Positions 46,962 to 56,716 of a stretch of 64,000 nucleotides of DNA are shown here, in pieces. Position 1 is the first letter of the stretch. Each line of letters opens with the position of its first letter. A model generated the notes under the pieces. The model saw only the letters and a program-made list of their open reading frames with translations. It was not told the origin of the DNA and did not search any database. Position numbers and translations under genes: made by a program. Source of the DNA: Zobellella maritima (lineage in GTDB: Bacteria > Pseudomonadota > Gammaproteobacteria > Enterobacterales > Aeromonadaceae); assembly GCF_003075035.1 (NCBI RefSeq), contig NZ_QCZE01000003.1, forward strand, positions 124,001 through 188,000, given 5' to 3'.

Positions 46962-47375
46962 ATGTGGAAATTTGTTCTCCCCCTGGTGTTGCTGTTGAGT
47001 GCCCCCCTTAGCCAGGCCACCGAAACCAAGGTGGGTAACTGGACGGTTCATTACAGTGCCCTTGCCTCAACCTTTTTAACCCCCGAGGTTGCCCGTAGCT
47101 ATAACATAGAACGCAGCCGCTTCAATGGCCTGCTCAACATAGCGGTATTGGATGCAAGCGGAGCCCCCCAATCGGTCAACCTGTCGGGAGAAGGCAAAAA
47201 TCTGCTCGGTACCGTGCGTAACCTTGAGTTTCAGGAAGTACGCGAGGGAGATGCCATCTACTATATCGCCGAATATCCCTATCGTAACGAAGACAACGTC
47301 TTGTTCAGCATCGATATCCAGGGCCCGGGGCAAGGCGCCAGCTTCTCTTTCCGACATACCTTCTACGTAGACTGA
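46962..47375 (+). CDS. DUF4426 family exported protein
   Basis: A 137-residue protein with a signal peptide (residues 1-19, cleavage after SQA) and a beta-rich mature domain ending in FRHTFYVD, as in the DUF4426 family often found in this operon. Function unknown. AAGGAG lies 6 bases before ATG 46962; the upstream in-frame ATG at 46941 is rejected because it lengthens the signal peptide without a ribosome site. Confidence 0.85.
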   Translation: MWKFVLPLVLLLSAPLSQATETKVGNWTVHYSALASTFLTPEVARSYNIERSRFNGLLNIAVLDASGAPQSVNLSGEGKNLLGTVRNLEFQEVREGDAIYYIAEYPYRNEDNVLFSIDIQGPGQGASFSFRHTFYVD

Positions 47376-47386
47376 GTTCCCAGACG

Positions 47387-47418
47387 TACCTGAGCCCGTG
47401 CCAGCACGGGCTCAGGTA
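47387..47418. terminator. Perfect 14-bp hairpin after the DUF4426 gene
   Basis: TACCTGAGCCCGTG-CCAG-CACGGGCTCAGGTA. No long U-tract follows on either strand, so it may act as a transcript-stabilising or pausing hairpin rather than a classic terminator. Confidence 0.55.
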
Positions 47419-47492
47419 TAAATGCTGCTCTCCCCATCCCCCCGCCCCCGGTGTTATCATCACGTCCATTACTGTGTTCGAACGGATCAGAG

Positions 47493-48089
47493 ATGAAACA
47501 GATAGTACTGGCCTCCGGCAACGCCAAGAAAGTTGCCGAACTGCAGAGCCTGCTCAATGAATTGGGCATGCAGGTGCTGCCCCAGAGCGAGTTCCTGGTG
47601 AATGATGCCGAAGAAACCGGTACCACCTTTGTGGAAAACGCCATTATCAAGGCCCGCCATGCGGCCCGCATCACCGGCCTGCCAGCTATCGCCGATGACT
47701 CGGGGCTGACGGTGGCAGCCCTCGACGGCCGTCCCGGCGTCTATTCGGCACGCTTTGCCGGCCCGGATGCCACGGATCAACAGAATATCGAGCGATTGCT
47801 GTCCGAGTTGCAGGGCGTGCCGGCCAGCCAACGCCAGGCCACCTTCTGGTGTGTGCTGGTCTATCTGCGCCACGCCGAGGACCCAACGCCGCTGATCTGC
47901 ACCGGCCACTGGCACGGCGCCATTGCCGAGCGAGCCGACGGTGACCATGGCTTCGGTTATGATCCCGTGTTCCTGGTATCCGAAACCGGCACCACCTCGG
48001 CACGGCTGACGCCGGCCGAAAAAAACCGGCTGAGTCACAGGGCCAAGGCGTTACAGCAGTTGCAGGCGTTACTGCAACAGGAAGCCTGA
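47493..48089 (+). CDS. rdgB: XTP/dITP diphosphatase (non-canonical purine NTP pyrophosphatase)
   Basis: A 198-residue house-cleaning enzyme removing dITP and XTP from the nucleotide pool (Ham1 family). [10 protein letters not shown] (about 8-17), [22 protein letters not shown] and FGYDPVFL with SHRAKAL are the usual motifs. ATG 47493 matches relatives. The stop codon overlaps the hemW start by one base (TGATG). Confidence 0.95.
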   Translation: MKQIVLASGNAKKVAELQSLLNELGMQVLPQSEFLVNDAEETGTTFVENAIIKARHAARITGLPAIADDSGLTVAALDGRPGVYSARFAGPDATDQQNIERLLSELQGVPASQRQATFWCVLVYLRHAEDPTPLICTGHWHGAIAERADGDHGFGYDPVFLVSETGTTSARLTPAEKNRLSHRAKALQQLQALLQQEA

Positions 48090-49234
48090 TGCTGCAGCTG
48101 CCCCCCCTCAGCCTGTATGTGCATATCCCCTGGTGTGTGCAGAAGTGCCCCTATTGCGACTTCAACTCCCATGCGCTAAAGGAAACCATCCCGGAGCAGG
48201 CCTATATCTCGGCCCTGCTCGATGATCTGCGCCAGGATCAGCACCTGGTCCAGGGGCGTCACCTGCACAGCATCTTTATCGGCGGCGGCACTCCCAGCCT
48301 GCTCAGCCCCGAGGCAATCGGCCGCCTGCTGGCAGGCATCCGGGAACAGCTTCCGTTTGCCCCGGAGATAGAAATCACCCTGGAGGCCAATCCGGGCACA
48401 GTGGAAGCCGGCCGCTTCGCCGGCTTTATGCAGGCAGGCGTCAACCGTATCTCCATCGGCATCCAGAGCTTCCAGGCAGACAAGTTGCGCCGACTGGGCC
48501 GCATCCACGATCCGGAACAGGCCCGCTTTGCCGCCCGCGAGGCCAAGGCGGTCGGCCTGCCAACCTTTAACCTGGATCTGATGCACGGCCTGCCCGAACA
48601 AACCCTGGCCGATGGACTCCATGATTTGCAACAGGCCATCGATCTGGCTCCGCCTCATTTGTCCTGGTATCAGCTTACCATAGAGCCCAACACCCCTTTC
48701 GCCTCCCGTCCTCCGGCACTGCCGGAAGACGAAACCCTGGCCGATATCTACGACCAGGGCCATGCACTGCTGCTGGCCAACGGCTACCGGCAATACGAGG
48801 TGTCTGCCTACGCCAAGCCCGGTCACCAGGCCCGCCATAACCTGAACTACTGGCGTTTCGGCGATTATCTGGGCATCGGCTGCGGCGCCCACGGCAAGAT
48901 CAGCCTGCCCGCCCAGGGCAAGCTGGTACGCACCGTCAAGGTCAAGCATCCCAAGGGATACCTGGACGCCGAGCGGCCCTACCTGGATCAATACTGGCCG
49001 ATCAAGGCCGAGGATCTGCCGCTGGAGTACTTTATGAACCGGCTGCGGCTGTTCGAGCCCATGCCCAAGACGGAATTCCAGCAACTGACCGGGCTGAGTC
49101 CGGCAATCCTGGCCGAGCCGCTGCAGGAAGCGCTGAGGCTGGAACTGTTGCTCGATCAGGGCGACAGCTGGCAGGTGAGTCCCTTGGGGCGGCGCTTCCT
49201 GAACCGGCTGCTGGATTTATTTATGGCGGAGTAG
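48089..49234 (+). CDS. hemW: Radical SAM heme chaperone HemW
   Basis: A 381-residue radical SAM protein of the HemN-like family that binds and delivers heme rather than acting as coproporphyrinogen oxidase. The [4Fe-4S] motif CVQKCPYC (about residues 13-20) is intact; GGGTPS and the HemW-type C-terminal domain follow. It is translationally coupled to rdgB, as in E. coli. Confidence 0.93.
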   Translation: MLQLPPLSLYVHIPWCVQKCPYCDFNSHALKETIPEQAYISALLDDLRQDQHLVQGRHLHSIFIGGGTPSLLSPEAIGRLLAGIREQLPFAPEIEITLEANPGTVEAGRFAGFMQAGVNRISIGIQSFQADKLRRLGRIHDPEQARFAAREAKAVGLPTFNLDLMHGLPEQTLADGLHDLQQAIDLAPPHLSWYQLTIEPNTPFASRPPALPEDETLADIYDQGHALLLANGYRQYEVSAYAKPGHQARHNLNYWRFGDYLGIGCGAHGKISLPAQGKLVRTVKVKHPKGYLDAERPYLDQYWPIKAEDLPLEYFMNRLRLFEPMPKTEFQQLTGLSPAILAEPLQEALRLELLLDQGDSWQVSPLGRRFLNRLLDLFMAE

Positions 49235-49401
49235 CATTGAGTTGGCCCGGGGCTGATTCTCATCAGGCGAAGAACCGAACAACTGCGCTCCCACAGAGGC
49301 TTGGTAAAGCGCTGTCTTTTGTCGGTCAGCTCTCCACCAAATGGCCCGCCGTCACCACAAATTCTTACCTGCAGTAAACCGTGAGCAGCGGACTCTGACA
49401 T

Positions 49402-49423
49402 AGGTCGGGCCTTGGCCCGACAG
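49402..49423. repeat. Palindrome between hemW and trmB
   Basis: GTCGGGCC-TT-GGCCCGAC is a perfect 8-bp inverted repeat with a 2-base loop between converging genes. It may be a weak terminator or a dispersed REP-type palindrome. Confidence 0.5.
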
Positions 49424-49448
49424 GTTTCATCAATCCCGGTAAGCTGAC

Positions 49449-50165
49449 TCAGGCAACACGGGTAAAGATCAGATCCCAAACCCCGTGGCCGAGGCGCTGG
49501 CCACGCTGTTCGAATTTGGTCAACGGACGGTAATCGGGCCGCGGCATATAATCGCCTTCGGTGGCGGCGTTGGCATAGCCGGGGGCCGCCTTCATCACTT
49601 CCAGCATATGCTCCGCATAGTTTTCCCAGTCGGTGGCCATATGGAATTCCCCGCCGATCTTCAACTTACTGCGCAACATTTCCACAAAGGCCGGCTGCAC
49701 AATGCGCCGCTTGTGATGACGCTTTTTGTGCCAGGGATCCGGAAAAAACAGCTGCACCCGATCCAGGCTCTGCTCCGGCAGCATCTGCTCGAACACTTCC
49801 ACCGCATCGTGGCACATTACCCTCAGGTTGCCGATGCCCGCTTCCGCGGCCCCCATCAGGCAGGCTCCCACCCCCGGAGTATGCACCTCGATACCGATAA
49901 AATCCTGCTCGGGCGCAGCCTTGGCCATTGTCACCAGAGAGGCGCCCATGCCGAAGCCGATTTCCAGCACCCGGGGGGCGTTACGGCCGAACACCGCATC
50001 AAGATCGAGCCGTTGGCCGCTGAATTCAATGCCCATCACCGGCCATTGCTCGGTCATGGCTTTTTCCTGGCCCTTGGTAAGGCGACCTTCACGGCGTACA
50101 AAGCTGCGGATCTTGCGCTTGTAGTGGCCGTCTTCGGTGTAATCGGCCTGATTTACATCTGTCAT
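49449..50165 (-). CDS. trmB: tRNA (guanine-46 N7)-methyltransferase
   Basis: A 238-residue SAM enzyme modifying G46 in the variable loop of tRNAs. SAM-binding [15 protein letters not shown] (about 66-80), [15 protein letters not shown] (about 144-158) and [11 protein letters not shown] are conserved. ATG 50165 gives the usual length; 50204 would add 13 residues. In E. coli the gene precedes mutY; here a small mobile element and an aminotransferase gene separate them. Confidence 0.94.
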   Translation of the reverse strand: MTDVNQADYTEDGHYKRKIRSFVRREGRLTKGQEKAMTEQWPVMGIEFSGQRLDLDAVFGRNAPRVLEIGFGMGASLVTMAKAAPEQDFIGIEVHTPGVGACLMGAAEAGIGNLRVMCHDAVEVFEQMLPEQSLDRVQLFFPDPWHKKRHHKRRIVQPAFVEMLRSKLKIGGEFHMATDWENYAEHMLEVMKAAPGYANAATEGDYMPRPDYRPLTKFEQRGQRLGHGVWDLIFTRVA

Positions 50166-50259
50166 TTGCTCTCTCCGGCTGGCTTGGGAAGGCGAATTAT
50201 CCAAAGTTAGCCCAAAGGTGCAAGCTTAAAAAGAAAGCGATAAGCCATAAGCTATAAGC

Positions 50260-50615
50260 CTGTCTCTTAGTCACAACTCTGTCAGCCCATAAGATATGCT
50301 CAGAGGCAACTGGGTAGCCTCTACCGACACGCTAAACAGCATCCCTGCGACGCTCAGCACATGACGTCCTGTCATGTGATGGTCGGCTGAGGCTATCCCA
50401 GCCGCCTCTTTTGAGACTCGGAGTCGTCGGTGAGCACCACTGACAAACCACTCAGCTGCCGATGGGAGGGCAAAGGGTGTCTGCTCAACCGACCATCCGC
50501 GCCAGGGATGGCGCGGTTTGAGCCCCCAGGGAAGGGTTTACGGCGTGTCGGCTGAGCAGTGCGCTTCGCCTGATGACCTCATTAAGATCAACAAAAATTT
50601 GTGACTAAGAGACAG
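50260..50615. mobile_element. Miniature inverted-repeat transposable element with Tn5/IS50-like ends
   Basis: A 356-base element bounded by perfect 17-base inverted repeats, CTGTCTCTTAGTCACAA at 50260-50276 and its complement at 50599-50615. The CTGTCTCTT head is that of Tn5/IS50-group (IS4 family) ends. There is no transposase reading frame. Nine-base flanks (GCTATAAGC left, GCTTAAGGC right) agree at six positions, compatible with an old 9-base target duplication. Inside are strong hairpins: CACATGAC/GTCATGTG (50358-50378) and CCGCGCCA/TGGCGCGG (50497-50516), and long-range pairs (GATGGTCGG with CCGACCATC). Confidence 0.75.
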
Positions 50616-50636
50616 GCTTAAGGCTTATAACTGTCT

Positions 50637-51815
50637 TTACAGTACCTGCTGGATCACCCGCCCCAGGCGGCTGATGCCCTCTTCTATGGTGCTCTCATCA
50701 GCCCCCGAGTAGCTCAGGCGGGCGGTATTGAGAATATCCGGTCGCACATAGAAGGGACGGCCCGGCACAAAGGCCACATTTTCCTTGATGGCCACATTGA
50801 ACAGGCTCATGGCATCCACATGTTGCGGCAGCTTCAGCCACAGGAACATGCCGCCTTCTGGCCGGGTAAAGTCAATGCCGGGACAGTGACTCAACAACGC
50901 CTGCTCCATGGCCACTTTTTGTCGGCCGTAAACGGTGCGAATGCGATCTATATGGGCGTCCAGGCTGTTATCCTGCAGGTAGCTGTACAGCACCTGCTGT
51001 ACGAAGCCGTTGGTGTGCAGGTCGGAGGCCTGTTTGGCAATGGTTATCTTCTGGCGCAACCAGTCGGGAACCACCATCCAGCCCAAACGGAACGACGGTA
51101 CCACCACCTTGGAGAATGAACCCAGCAATACCACGTTTTCCGGTGCCAGCTTGGCGATCGGCGGCAGATGCTCGCCTTCGAAACGCAGTTCACCGTAGGG
51201 GTTGTCTTCCACCATCAGTACATGGTGCTTGATCAGCCGCTCGGCCATCGCCTTGCGCTTTTCCATGCTGTAGCTCAGGCCCGACGGATTCTGGAAGTTG
51301 GTCACACCATACATCAGCCGGGCATGGTTGGGTTCGGCCAACAGGGCATCAAGCTCGGCGAGATCGGGACCATCGTCATTCAGCGACACGCCGCGAAAGT
51401 TGGGCTGATAGACCGACAGCGCCTGAATGGCGCCCAGATAGCCCGGCTCTTCGATGATCAGATCCGAGCCTTCATCCACCAGTACCTTGCCGATGAGATC
51501 CAATGCCTGCTGGGAGCCGTTGGTGATCAGGATATTGTCCGGCGACACCCGCATGCCATGTTGCCTGGCGTAACGCTCGGCAATATATTCGCGCAGCGGG
51601 CCGAAACCTTCGGTAGCGGCGTATTGCAGGGCGCCGTTGCCCTTGTTCTGCAGCACCTTGGCCGTGGCCGCTTCCAGCTCTTCGTTGGGAAAGAATTCGG
51701 GGTTGGGCAGGCCGCCGGCAAAGGAGATCACCTCCGGATTGACGGCGACTTTCAGGATTTCACGGATAAAGGAAGGCTCTACCTTGGCAAAGCGCTGGGC
51801 AAAAAAGGGCTGCAT
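50637..51815 (-). CDS. PLP-dependent aminotransferase (class I/II, 2-aminoadipate transaminase-like)
   Basis: A 392-residue cytosolic aminotransferase of the fold-type I group related to LysN/AadAT and the MocR catalytic domain. Conserved [12 protein letters not shown] (about 34-45), the PLP lysine in [16 protein letters not shown] (about 237-252) and the substrate-binding arginine region NTARLSYSG near the end. Start at 51815 is set by the conserved [10 protein letters not shown]-terminus; the open frame continues far upstream but is antisense to mutY. Substrate cannot be fixed. It lies between trmB and mutY, where E. coli has nothing. Confidence 0.87.
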   Translation of the reverse strand: MQPFFAQRFAKVEPSFIREILKVAVNPEVISFAGGLPNPEFFPNEELEAATAKVLQNKGNGALQYAATEGFGPLREYIAERYARQHGMRVSPDNILITNGSQQALDLIGKVLVDEGSDLIIEEPGYLGAIQALSVYQPNFRGVSLNDDGPDLAELDALLAEPNHARLMYGVTNFQNPSGLSYSMEKRKAMAERLIKHHVLMVEDNPYGELRFEGEHLPPIAKLAPENVVLLGSFSKVVVPSFRLGWMVVPDWLRQKITIAKQASDLHTNGFVQQVLYSYLQDNSLDAHIDRIRTVYGRQKVAMEQALLSHCPGIDFTRPEGGMFLWLKLPQHVDAMSLFNVAIKENVAFVPGRPFYVRPDILNTARLSYSGADESTIEEGISRLGRVIQQVL

Positions 51816-51992
51816 AGAGGTCTCTCTGGTAAACAAGCTTGGCAGGCGCCAACAAAACCCTTCTTTTGTATCAGAAAACATCCCAATAACAAACAAGGAA
51901 CCGGAAAGAATATTGCCCGGCTGCCGTTGCGGTTTGCACTGAGGCCGACGCTGTGCTCTGATCCCGGCATTCATTTTCAGCTCGTAATTACC

Positions 51993-53054
51993 GTGAACAC
52001 AGACTCTTTTGCCGAACGGGTACTCGACTGGTACCAGCGCCATGGCCGCAAGACCCTGCCCTGGCAGCTCAATAAAACGCCCTACCGGGTCTGGGTGTCG
52101 GAAATCATGCTGCAGCAAACCCAGGTCAATACGGTTATCCCCTATTACCAGCGCTTTATGGCCAGCTTCCCCGACGTGGTCAGCCTGGCCGATGCCGACA
52201 GCGACCAGGTATTGCACCACTGGACCGGCCTGGGCTACTACGCCCGCGCCCGCAACCTGCACCAGGCTGCCCGGATTATCCGGGATCATTACCAGGGCAG
52301 GTTCCCCGAGCGCTTCGAGGAAGTGCTCGGCCTGCCCGGTATCGGCCGCTCCACCGCCGGCGCCGTGCTGTCTTTGTCCCTCGGCCAGCATCACGGCATT
52401 CTCGACGGCAACGTCAAGCGGGTGCTGGCGCGCTGGCTGGCTCTTGAAGGCTGGCCCGGCAAAAAAGAGGTGGAAAACCGGCTGTGGGAACAGGTTGGGC
52501 GACTCACCCCGCAACAGGGGGTAGAGCAATATAACCAGGCGATGATGGATCTGGGCGCCACTATCTGCACCCGCTCCCGCCCCAGCTGCGAGCGCTGTCC
52601 GGTGCAGGACGACTGCCGGGCTTATGCCCTGGGCACACCGACGGCCTATCCACACGGCAAACCCAAGACAGCAAAGATACCGGAAAAACAGGCCTGCTTC
52701 TTGTTGCTGAAACACCACCAACAGTTACTGCTGGTGCAGAGGCCACCCCAGGGCCTGTGGGGTGGCCTCTATTGCTTTCCCGAATTCAGGGATGAAATCG
52801 AGCTGCGTGCCTGGCTGGCCCGTCACCCGGAAGCCGGCGAGCCCCAGCCTCTGCCCGGCTTTCGCCATACCTTCAGCCATTTTCACCTGGATATTTCGCC
52901 TTTCCTGGTCGAATTGGAGCGCCAGCCCCTTGAGGTCATGGCAGGAAATGAGCGTCTTTGGTATAACTTGCAGCGACCTGCATCGGTAGGCCTGGCTGCC
53001 GCCACCAAGAAATTGCTGGCCTACCCGCAACTGCACACCGAGAGGACACTATGA
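51993..53054 (+). CDS. mutY: Adenine DNA glycosylase MutY
   Basis: A 353-residue repair enzyme removing A mispaired with 8-oxoguanine. Catalytic Glu in [10 protein letters not shown] (about 36-45), helix-hairpin-helix [10 protein letters not shown] with catalytic Asp in ILDGNVKR, the [4Fe-4S] loop C-x6-C-x2-C-x5-C ([17 protein letters not shown], about 192-208), and a C-terminal NUDIX-like 8-oxoG recognition domain. The GTG at 51993 is chosen because it yields the E. coli-like N-terminus; the ribosome site is weak. The stop overlaps yggX (ATGA). Confidence 0.94.
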   Translation: MNTDSFAERVLDWYQRHGRKTLPWQLNKTPYRVWVSEIMLQQTQVNTVIPYYQRFMASFPDVVSLADADSDQVLHHWTGLGYYARARNLHQAARIIRDHYQGRFPERFEEVLGLPGIGRSTAGAVLSLSLGQHHGILDGNVKRVLARWLALEGWPGKKEVENRLWEQVGRLTPQQGVEQYNQAMMDLGATICTRSRPSCERCPVQDDCRAYALGTPTAYPHGKPKTAKIPEKQACFLLLKHHQQLLLVQRPPQGLWGGLYCFPEFRDEIELRAWLARHPEAGEPQPLPGFRHTFSHFHLDISPFLVELERQPLEVMAGNERLWYNLQRPASVGLAAATKKLLAYPQLHTERTL

Positions 53055-53338
53055 GCCGTACTATTTTTTGTCAGCGATTGAAAAAAGAAGCAGAAGGCCT
53101 GGATTTTCAACTGTATCCGGGGGAAGTAGGCAAACGGATATTCGACAATATCTCCAAGGAAGCCTGGGCCGAATGGCAGAAAAAGCAGACCATGTTGATC
53201 AATGAGAAAAAGCTGAACATGATGAATCCCGAGCACCGTCAGCTGCTTGAGCAGGAAATGGTCGCCTACCTGTTCGAGGATGCCGAAGTCAACATCGAGG
53301 GCTATACTCCCCCCTCCAACCCGGGTTCAGCGGAGTAA
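53051..53338 (+). CDS. yggX: Probable Fe(2+)-trafficking protein
   Basis: A 95-residue small cytosolic protein of the YggX family that protects iron-sulfur clusters from oxidation. The single conserved cysteine is in [16 protein letters not shown] and the [10 protein letters not shown] and AWAEWQ motifs match. It overlaps mutY by 4 bases, the usual arrangement. The E. coli follower mltC is not here; tRNA genes follow. Confidence 0.95.
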   Translation: MSRTIFCQRLKKEAEGLDFQLYPGEVGKRIFDNISKEAWAEWQKKQTMLINEKKLNMMNPEHRQLLEQEMVAYLFEDAEVNIEGYTPPSNPGSAE

Positions 53339-53353
53339 ATCGGCACATTGCTC

Positions 53354-53381
53354 AAGGCTTGAGCGAACGCGCTCGAGCCTT
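53354..53381. terminator. Hairpin after yggX
   Basis: AAGGCTTGAGCG and CGCTCGAGCCTT pair with one mismatch around a 4-base loop. There is only a short A-rich segment after it and no U-tract, so it is a weak terminator at best. Confidence 0.45.
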
Positions 53382-53392
53382 CCAAAAAGCGG

Positions 53393-53421
53393 TTGACTTG
53401 CCATAGGCGATCTTATTTAAT
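53393..53421 (+). promoter_or_regulatory. tRNA operon promoter
   Basis: TTGACT (53393-53398) and TTTAAT (53416-53421) are separated by 17 bases and followed by a GC-rich discriminator (GACGCCCCG), as expected for a stringently controlled sigma-70 tRNA promoter starting near 53428. Confidence 0.75.
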
Positions 53422-53432
53422 GACGCCCCGTT

Positions 53433-53508
53433 GCCCAGATAGCTCAGTCGGTAGAGCAGGGGATTGAAAATCCCCGTGTCGGTGGTTCGATTCCGCCTCT
53501 GGGCACCA
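53433..53508 (+). tRNA. tRNA-Phe (GAA), copy 1
   Basis: A 76-base tRNA with encoded CCA. Acceptor GCCCAGA pairs with TCTGGGC; anticodon loop TTGAAAA gives GAA; the T loop is GTTCGATTC. First gene of the cluster. Confidence 0.97.
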
Positions 53509-53538
53509 TTTTCAGGTGCTCTAAACAAGCCCAGTATT

Positions 53539-53614
53539 GCCCAGATAGCTCAGTCGGTAGAGCAGGGGATTGAAAATCCCCGTGTCGGTGGTTCGATTCC
53601 GCCTCTGGGCACCA
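53539..53614 (+). tRNA. tRNA-Phe (GAA), copy 2
   Basis: Identical over all 76 bases to the first copy, 30 bases downstream; CCA encoded. Confidence 0.97.
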
Positions 53615-53624
53615 TTTATATGTT

Positions 53625-53700
<76 letters not shown>

Positions 53701-53711
53701 TTCGAAGTTTT

Positions 53712-53787
53712 GCCCAGATAGCTCAGTCGGTAGAGCAGGGGATTGAAAATCCCCGTGTCGGTGGTTCGATTCCGCCTCTGGGCACCA
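53712..53787 (+). tRNA. tRNA-Phe (GAA), copy 3
   Basis: Third identical 76-base copy of tRNA-Phe, 11 bases after tRNA-Thr; followed at once by the cluster terminator. Confidence 0.97.
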
Positions 53788-53793
53788 TCTGAG

Positions 53794-53821
53794 AAAGCCC
53801 CGCATAAGCGGGGCTTTTTTG
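53794..53821 (+). terminator. tRNA cluster terminator
   Basis: AAAGCCCCGC-ATAA-GCGGGGCTTTTTT forms a strong GC-rich stem with U-tract. Confidence 0.93.
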
Positions 53822-53894
53822 TATCTGCACACCGGTATTACTGTCTCGTGTCCGCAAACAGGCCAGAACCGAGACATCCTGCCGGGAGATTTTC

Positions 53895-55595
53895 ATGGCT
53901 CTCAGCCGGCGGCACCGTCACAAGCTGGATTTTAACGACGACATTAAACTAGAATGTCATCAGCCAGAGCCTGCGCAGCAAATCCTCAAAGCCAAGGAAT
54001 TCTCCAATAACCCCATGAAGATTCTACACCTTTTGCTGCGTTTGGATTTGCGACGCCTGATCCTCATCCTGACCATAGTCAGTGTCTTGATCACCCTGCT
54101 CAACAGCGTTTATGCCACCTATCAGGTGCAACGGGAATTACTGATAAACAATACCCTGGAAGCCAACCGGGTGTATGCGGCCAAACTCGCCGAAACGACC
54201 GACACTTTTTTGAAAACGGCACAATCTCAGCTTAAATACAGTGCCTCGCTGCTTGCCACAAAGATGGATGATGAACCGGCCTTGCTGGAGGAAACGAGAC
54301 GGCTGCACCGACAAACGAACAGCTTCAACTCCGTGATTATAGTCAATGCCGATGCCATGATAGTGGCGACCTCACCGGCAACCCTGCAAATCAAGGGAAT
54401 ACAACTCACCTCCCCCAGCGCAATACAGTCTCTGGACGCCAGGCAACCGCTGGTGACAGACCCCTTTCTATCTGTCGCCGGCAATTACCTGATCAGTATT
54501 TCTCATCCTATTTTCGCCACCGATGGCCGCTACCTGGGTTTTGTGGCGGGGAGCATTTATCTACAGGGAGAAAATATCCTCAACCGGCTACTGGGGCAGC
54601 ATCACTATAAAGACGGCTCCTATATCTATGTAGTAGATAGACACGGCGTGATGATCTACCACCTGGATCAAAAGCGGATCGGAGAGCAGGTCACCGGCAA
54701 CCCGGTGATAGCAGCCGTCATCCGCAACCAGAGCGGAACCGCCAACCTGATCAACTCGCACGGCACGGATATGCTTGCCGGTTTTGCCCCCGTCCCCCTC
54801 AGCGGCTGGGGGGTTGTGGCTCAACGACCGAGCTCGGCTACGCTGGCCGAGCTCGATGACCAGATACGGTCGGTGTTTATCAAGATACTGCCGCTGGCCT
54901 TGCTGACCCTGCTGTTCATCTGGTGTTCCGCCCTGCTGATTTCCAGGCCGCTCTGGCAACTGGCGAAAAATGCCCGAGAAATGGATCAACAGCATGCCCA
55001 GGAAAGCATCTTGGCCATCCGCTCCTGGTATTTTGAGTCCGCCCTGTTGAAACGCGCCATCCTCAAGGGCGTCGGCCTGCTTAACGACAAAATCACTCAG
55101 CTCAATACCGACAGCCACACCGACCCCATGACCGGCTTGTACAATCGCAGAGGCATGCAAAAGGTATTGGATTATTATCAGGAAATACAGCAGCCCTTTG
55201 CCATCATCGCCCTGGATATCGATCATTTTAAAGGGATCAATGACCGCCACGGCCATGATACCGGTGACCAGGTAATCAAGTCGTTGGCGCAATTGATGCG
55301 AAACAATGCCAGAAAGGGTGATGCCCTGTGCCGCAGTGGCGGGGAGGAGTTCCTGATTTTATTGCCAGATACAGGGGGTCATGTGGCCGATAATATTGCC
55401 GAACGTTTGCGCCAACAGGTCGCGCTGTATAAGCTGCCGGCAGTGAGCGATATCACTATCTCCCTCGGTGTTGCCTACTGGCCTGGAAATACCGCAGGGA
55501 TCAACGAGTCGCTGAAAAGGGCCGACAGGGCGCTTTATCAGGCCAAGCGACAGGGCAGGAACCAGGTAGTGGTTGCCACCGAACCCATGATTTGA
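53895..55595 (+). CDS. Membrane diguanylate cyclase with periplasmic Cache sensor
   Basis: A 566-residue inner-membrane protein expected to make cyclic di-GMP. A membrane helix at about residues 52-72 is followed by a periplasmic dCache-like sensor (about 75-315, with YIYVVDRHGVMIYH and GWGVVAQRP typical of such domains), a second helix (about 322-345), a linker, and a GGDEF domain (about 400-560) with active site SGGEEF. RKGD five residues before it is an intact I-site. GGGAG lies 6 bases before ATG 53895; the ATG at 54015 would drop 40 cytoplasmic residues and cannot be excluded. Confidence 0.87.
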   Translation: MALSRRHRHKLDFNDDIKLECHQPEPAQQILKAKEFSNNPMKILHLLLRLDLRRLILILTIVSVLITLLNSVYATYQVQRELLINNTLEANRVYAAKLAETTDTFLKTAQSQLKYSASLLATKMDDEPALLEETRRLHRQTNSFNSVIIVNADAMIVATSPATLQIKGIQLTSPSAIQSLDARQPLVTDPFLSVAGNYLISISHPIFATDGRYLGFVAGSIYLQGENILNRLLGQHHYKDGSYIYVVDRHGVMIYHLDQKRIGEQVTGNPVIAAVIRNQSGTANLINSHGTDMLAGFAPVPLSGWGVVAQRPSSATLAELDDQIRSVFIKILPLALLTLLFIWCSALLISRPLWQLAKNAREMDQQHAQESILAIRSWYFESALLKRAILKGVGLLNDKITQLNTDSHTDPMTGLYNRRGMQKVLDYYQEIQQPFAIIALDIDHFKGINDRHGHDTGDQVIKSLAQLMRNNARKGDALCRSGGEEFLILLPDTGGHVADNIAERLRQQVALYKLPAVSDITISLGVAYWPGNTAGINESLKRADRALYQAKRQGRNQVVVATEPMI

Positions 55596-55744
55596 ACAGA
55601 CAACGCCCGGCTGCCGGGCTCGGCACCGTCGCCAGACCACCGATGTCAGATACGCCAATCCCCAGAGAGATAATCGCGGTGCCGCTGTATTGACAATATG
55701 ACCGGCGACTCCCTAGGTTGAACTGATAGGCATAAGGACAGCAT

Positions 55745-56716
55745 ATGAAAATAATCGCAGGGATACTGACGTCATTGCTGACTTTTAACGCCTGGGGGAG
55801 CCCCGAATCCGACTCGGATCTGTCTCCCTGGATGATTGAGAGCATAACCCCCATCCATGACAGGGTGTCGCACTGGGTTGATAACAGCTCCCGTAATATC
55901 GATGGCTTTTTCGGTGACGATGACAGCCTGGAAGTGGAGAATAACTCTTACCTGCGCCTGAACCAGGAGCTTCAGTGGCAGGAAACAGAAGATCTAACGG
56001 CCGAGCCCGGCATCCGCTTCCGGCTCGATATGCCAACCACCAAGGAGAGGCTGCGGCTAATCATCGAAAGCGATCCCGAAGAATCCCAGGGTACACTGGC
56101 CGAACAGGGCTCCAACAGCCTGCGCAATGATGCCCGGGATGTGGGTAATACCATACTGGGGTTTGCCCGCTTGAGCCGCAAAGACAAGAGCCGGTATTGG
56201 GATACCCATCTGGGTGCCGGGGTAAAAATAAAGCTGCCTTTAGACCCATATGCCCGAATTACCAGCGAGCGGCTGTGGCGCCTGAAAAGCAAGCCATGGC
56301 AGTTGAGTTCCTATAACCGGGCGTCCTGGTTTGACAGTGAAGGTTACTCGGTTCGTAGCCGCTGGGATTTGGGCCGCCCCCTCGATGACATCCGGCACTT
56401 ACGCTTTATCACCAACCTGCAATGGCGGGAAACCGAAGATACTTTCGAGTTCTCAGAATCCGCAGAACTGAATCAGATTCTCGGCAGGCGCCATGCCGTT
56501 CGTTATGCAGCAACCCTGGTGGGCAACAGTGTTACCGACCCGCAGATTAACGATTATTACCTGCTCGCCAATTATCGCCGAAACTTACATAAAGAGATCC
56601 TCTATCTCGATGTAATCCCGGAGCTGCATTTCCCCCGGGGTTCGGACTTTGAACCGCGCTGGGCCTTCACCCTGAGACTGGAAATGCTGTTCCGGGCTGC
56701 CATTAACAAACGCTGA
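55745..56716 (+). CDS. Exported beta-rich protein, possible outer-membrane barrel
   Basis: A 323-residue protein I do not recognise by name. A signal peptide (about residues 1-18, MKIIAGILTSLLTFNAWG) precedes a chain of alternating short strands with many Trp, Arg and Glu (LRLNQELQWQETED, RWDLGRPLDDIRHLRF, FITNLQWRETED), which suggests an outer-membrane beta-barrel or periplasmic beta-sandwich. Two similar QWxETED segments (about 76-82 and 225-231) hint at an internal duplication. AAGGA precedes the start. It lies 149 bases after the diguanylate cyclase and may be cotranscribed. Confidence 0.7.
   Translation: MKIIAGILTSLLTFNAWGSPESDSDLSPWMIESITPIHDRVSHWVDNSSRNIDGFFGDDDSLEVENNSYLRLNQELQWQETEDLTAEPGIRFRLDMPTTKERLRLIIESDPEESQGTLAEQGSNSLRNDARDVGNTILGFARLSRKDKSRYWDTHLGAGVKIKLPLDPYARITSERLWRLKSKPWQLSSYNRASWFDSEGYSVRSRWDLGRPLDDIRHLRFITNLQWRETEDTFEFSESAELNQILGRRHAVRYAATLVGNSVTDPQINDYYLLANYRRNLHKEILYLDVIPELHFPRGSDFEPRWAFTLRLEMLFRAAINKR

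Noticed and set aside
51816..52721. Long N-terminal extension of the aminotransferase frame (694 residues in total)
   Set aside because: The extension is antisense to mutY, which has full catalytic and iron-sulfur motifs; the conserved aminotransferase starts at 51815.
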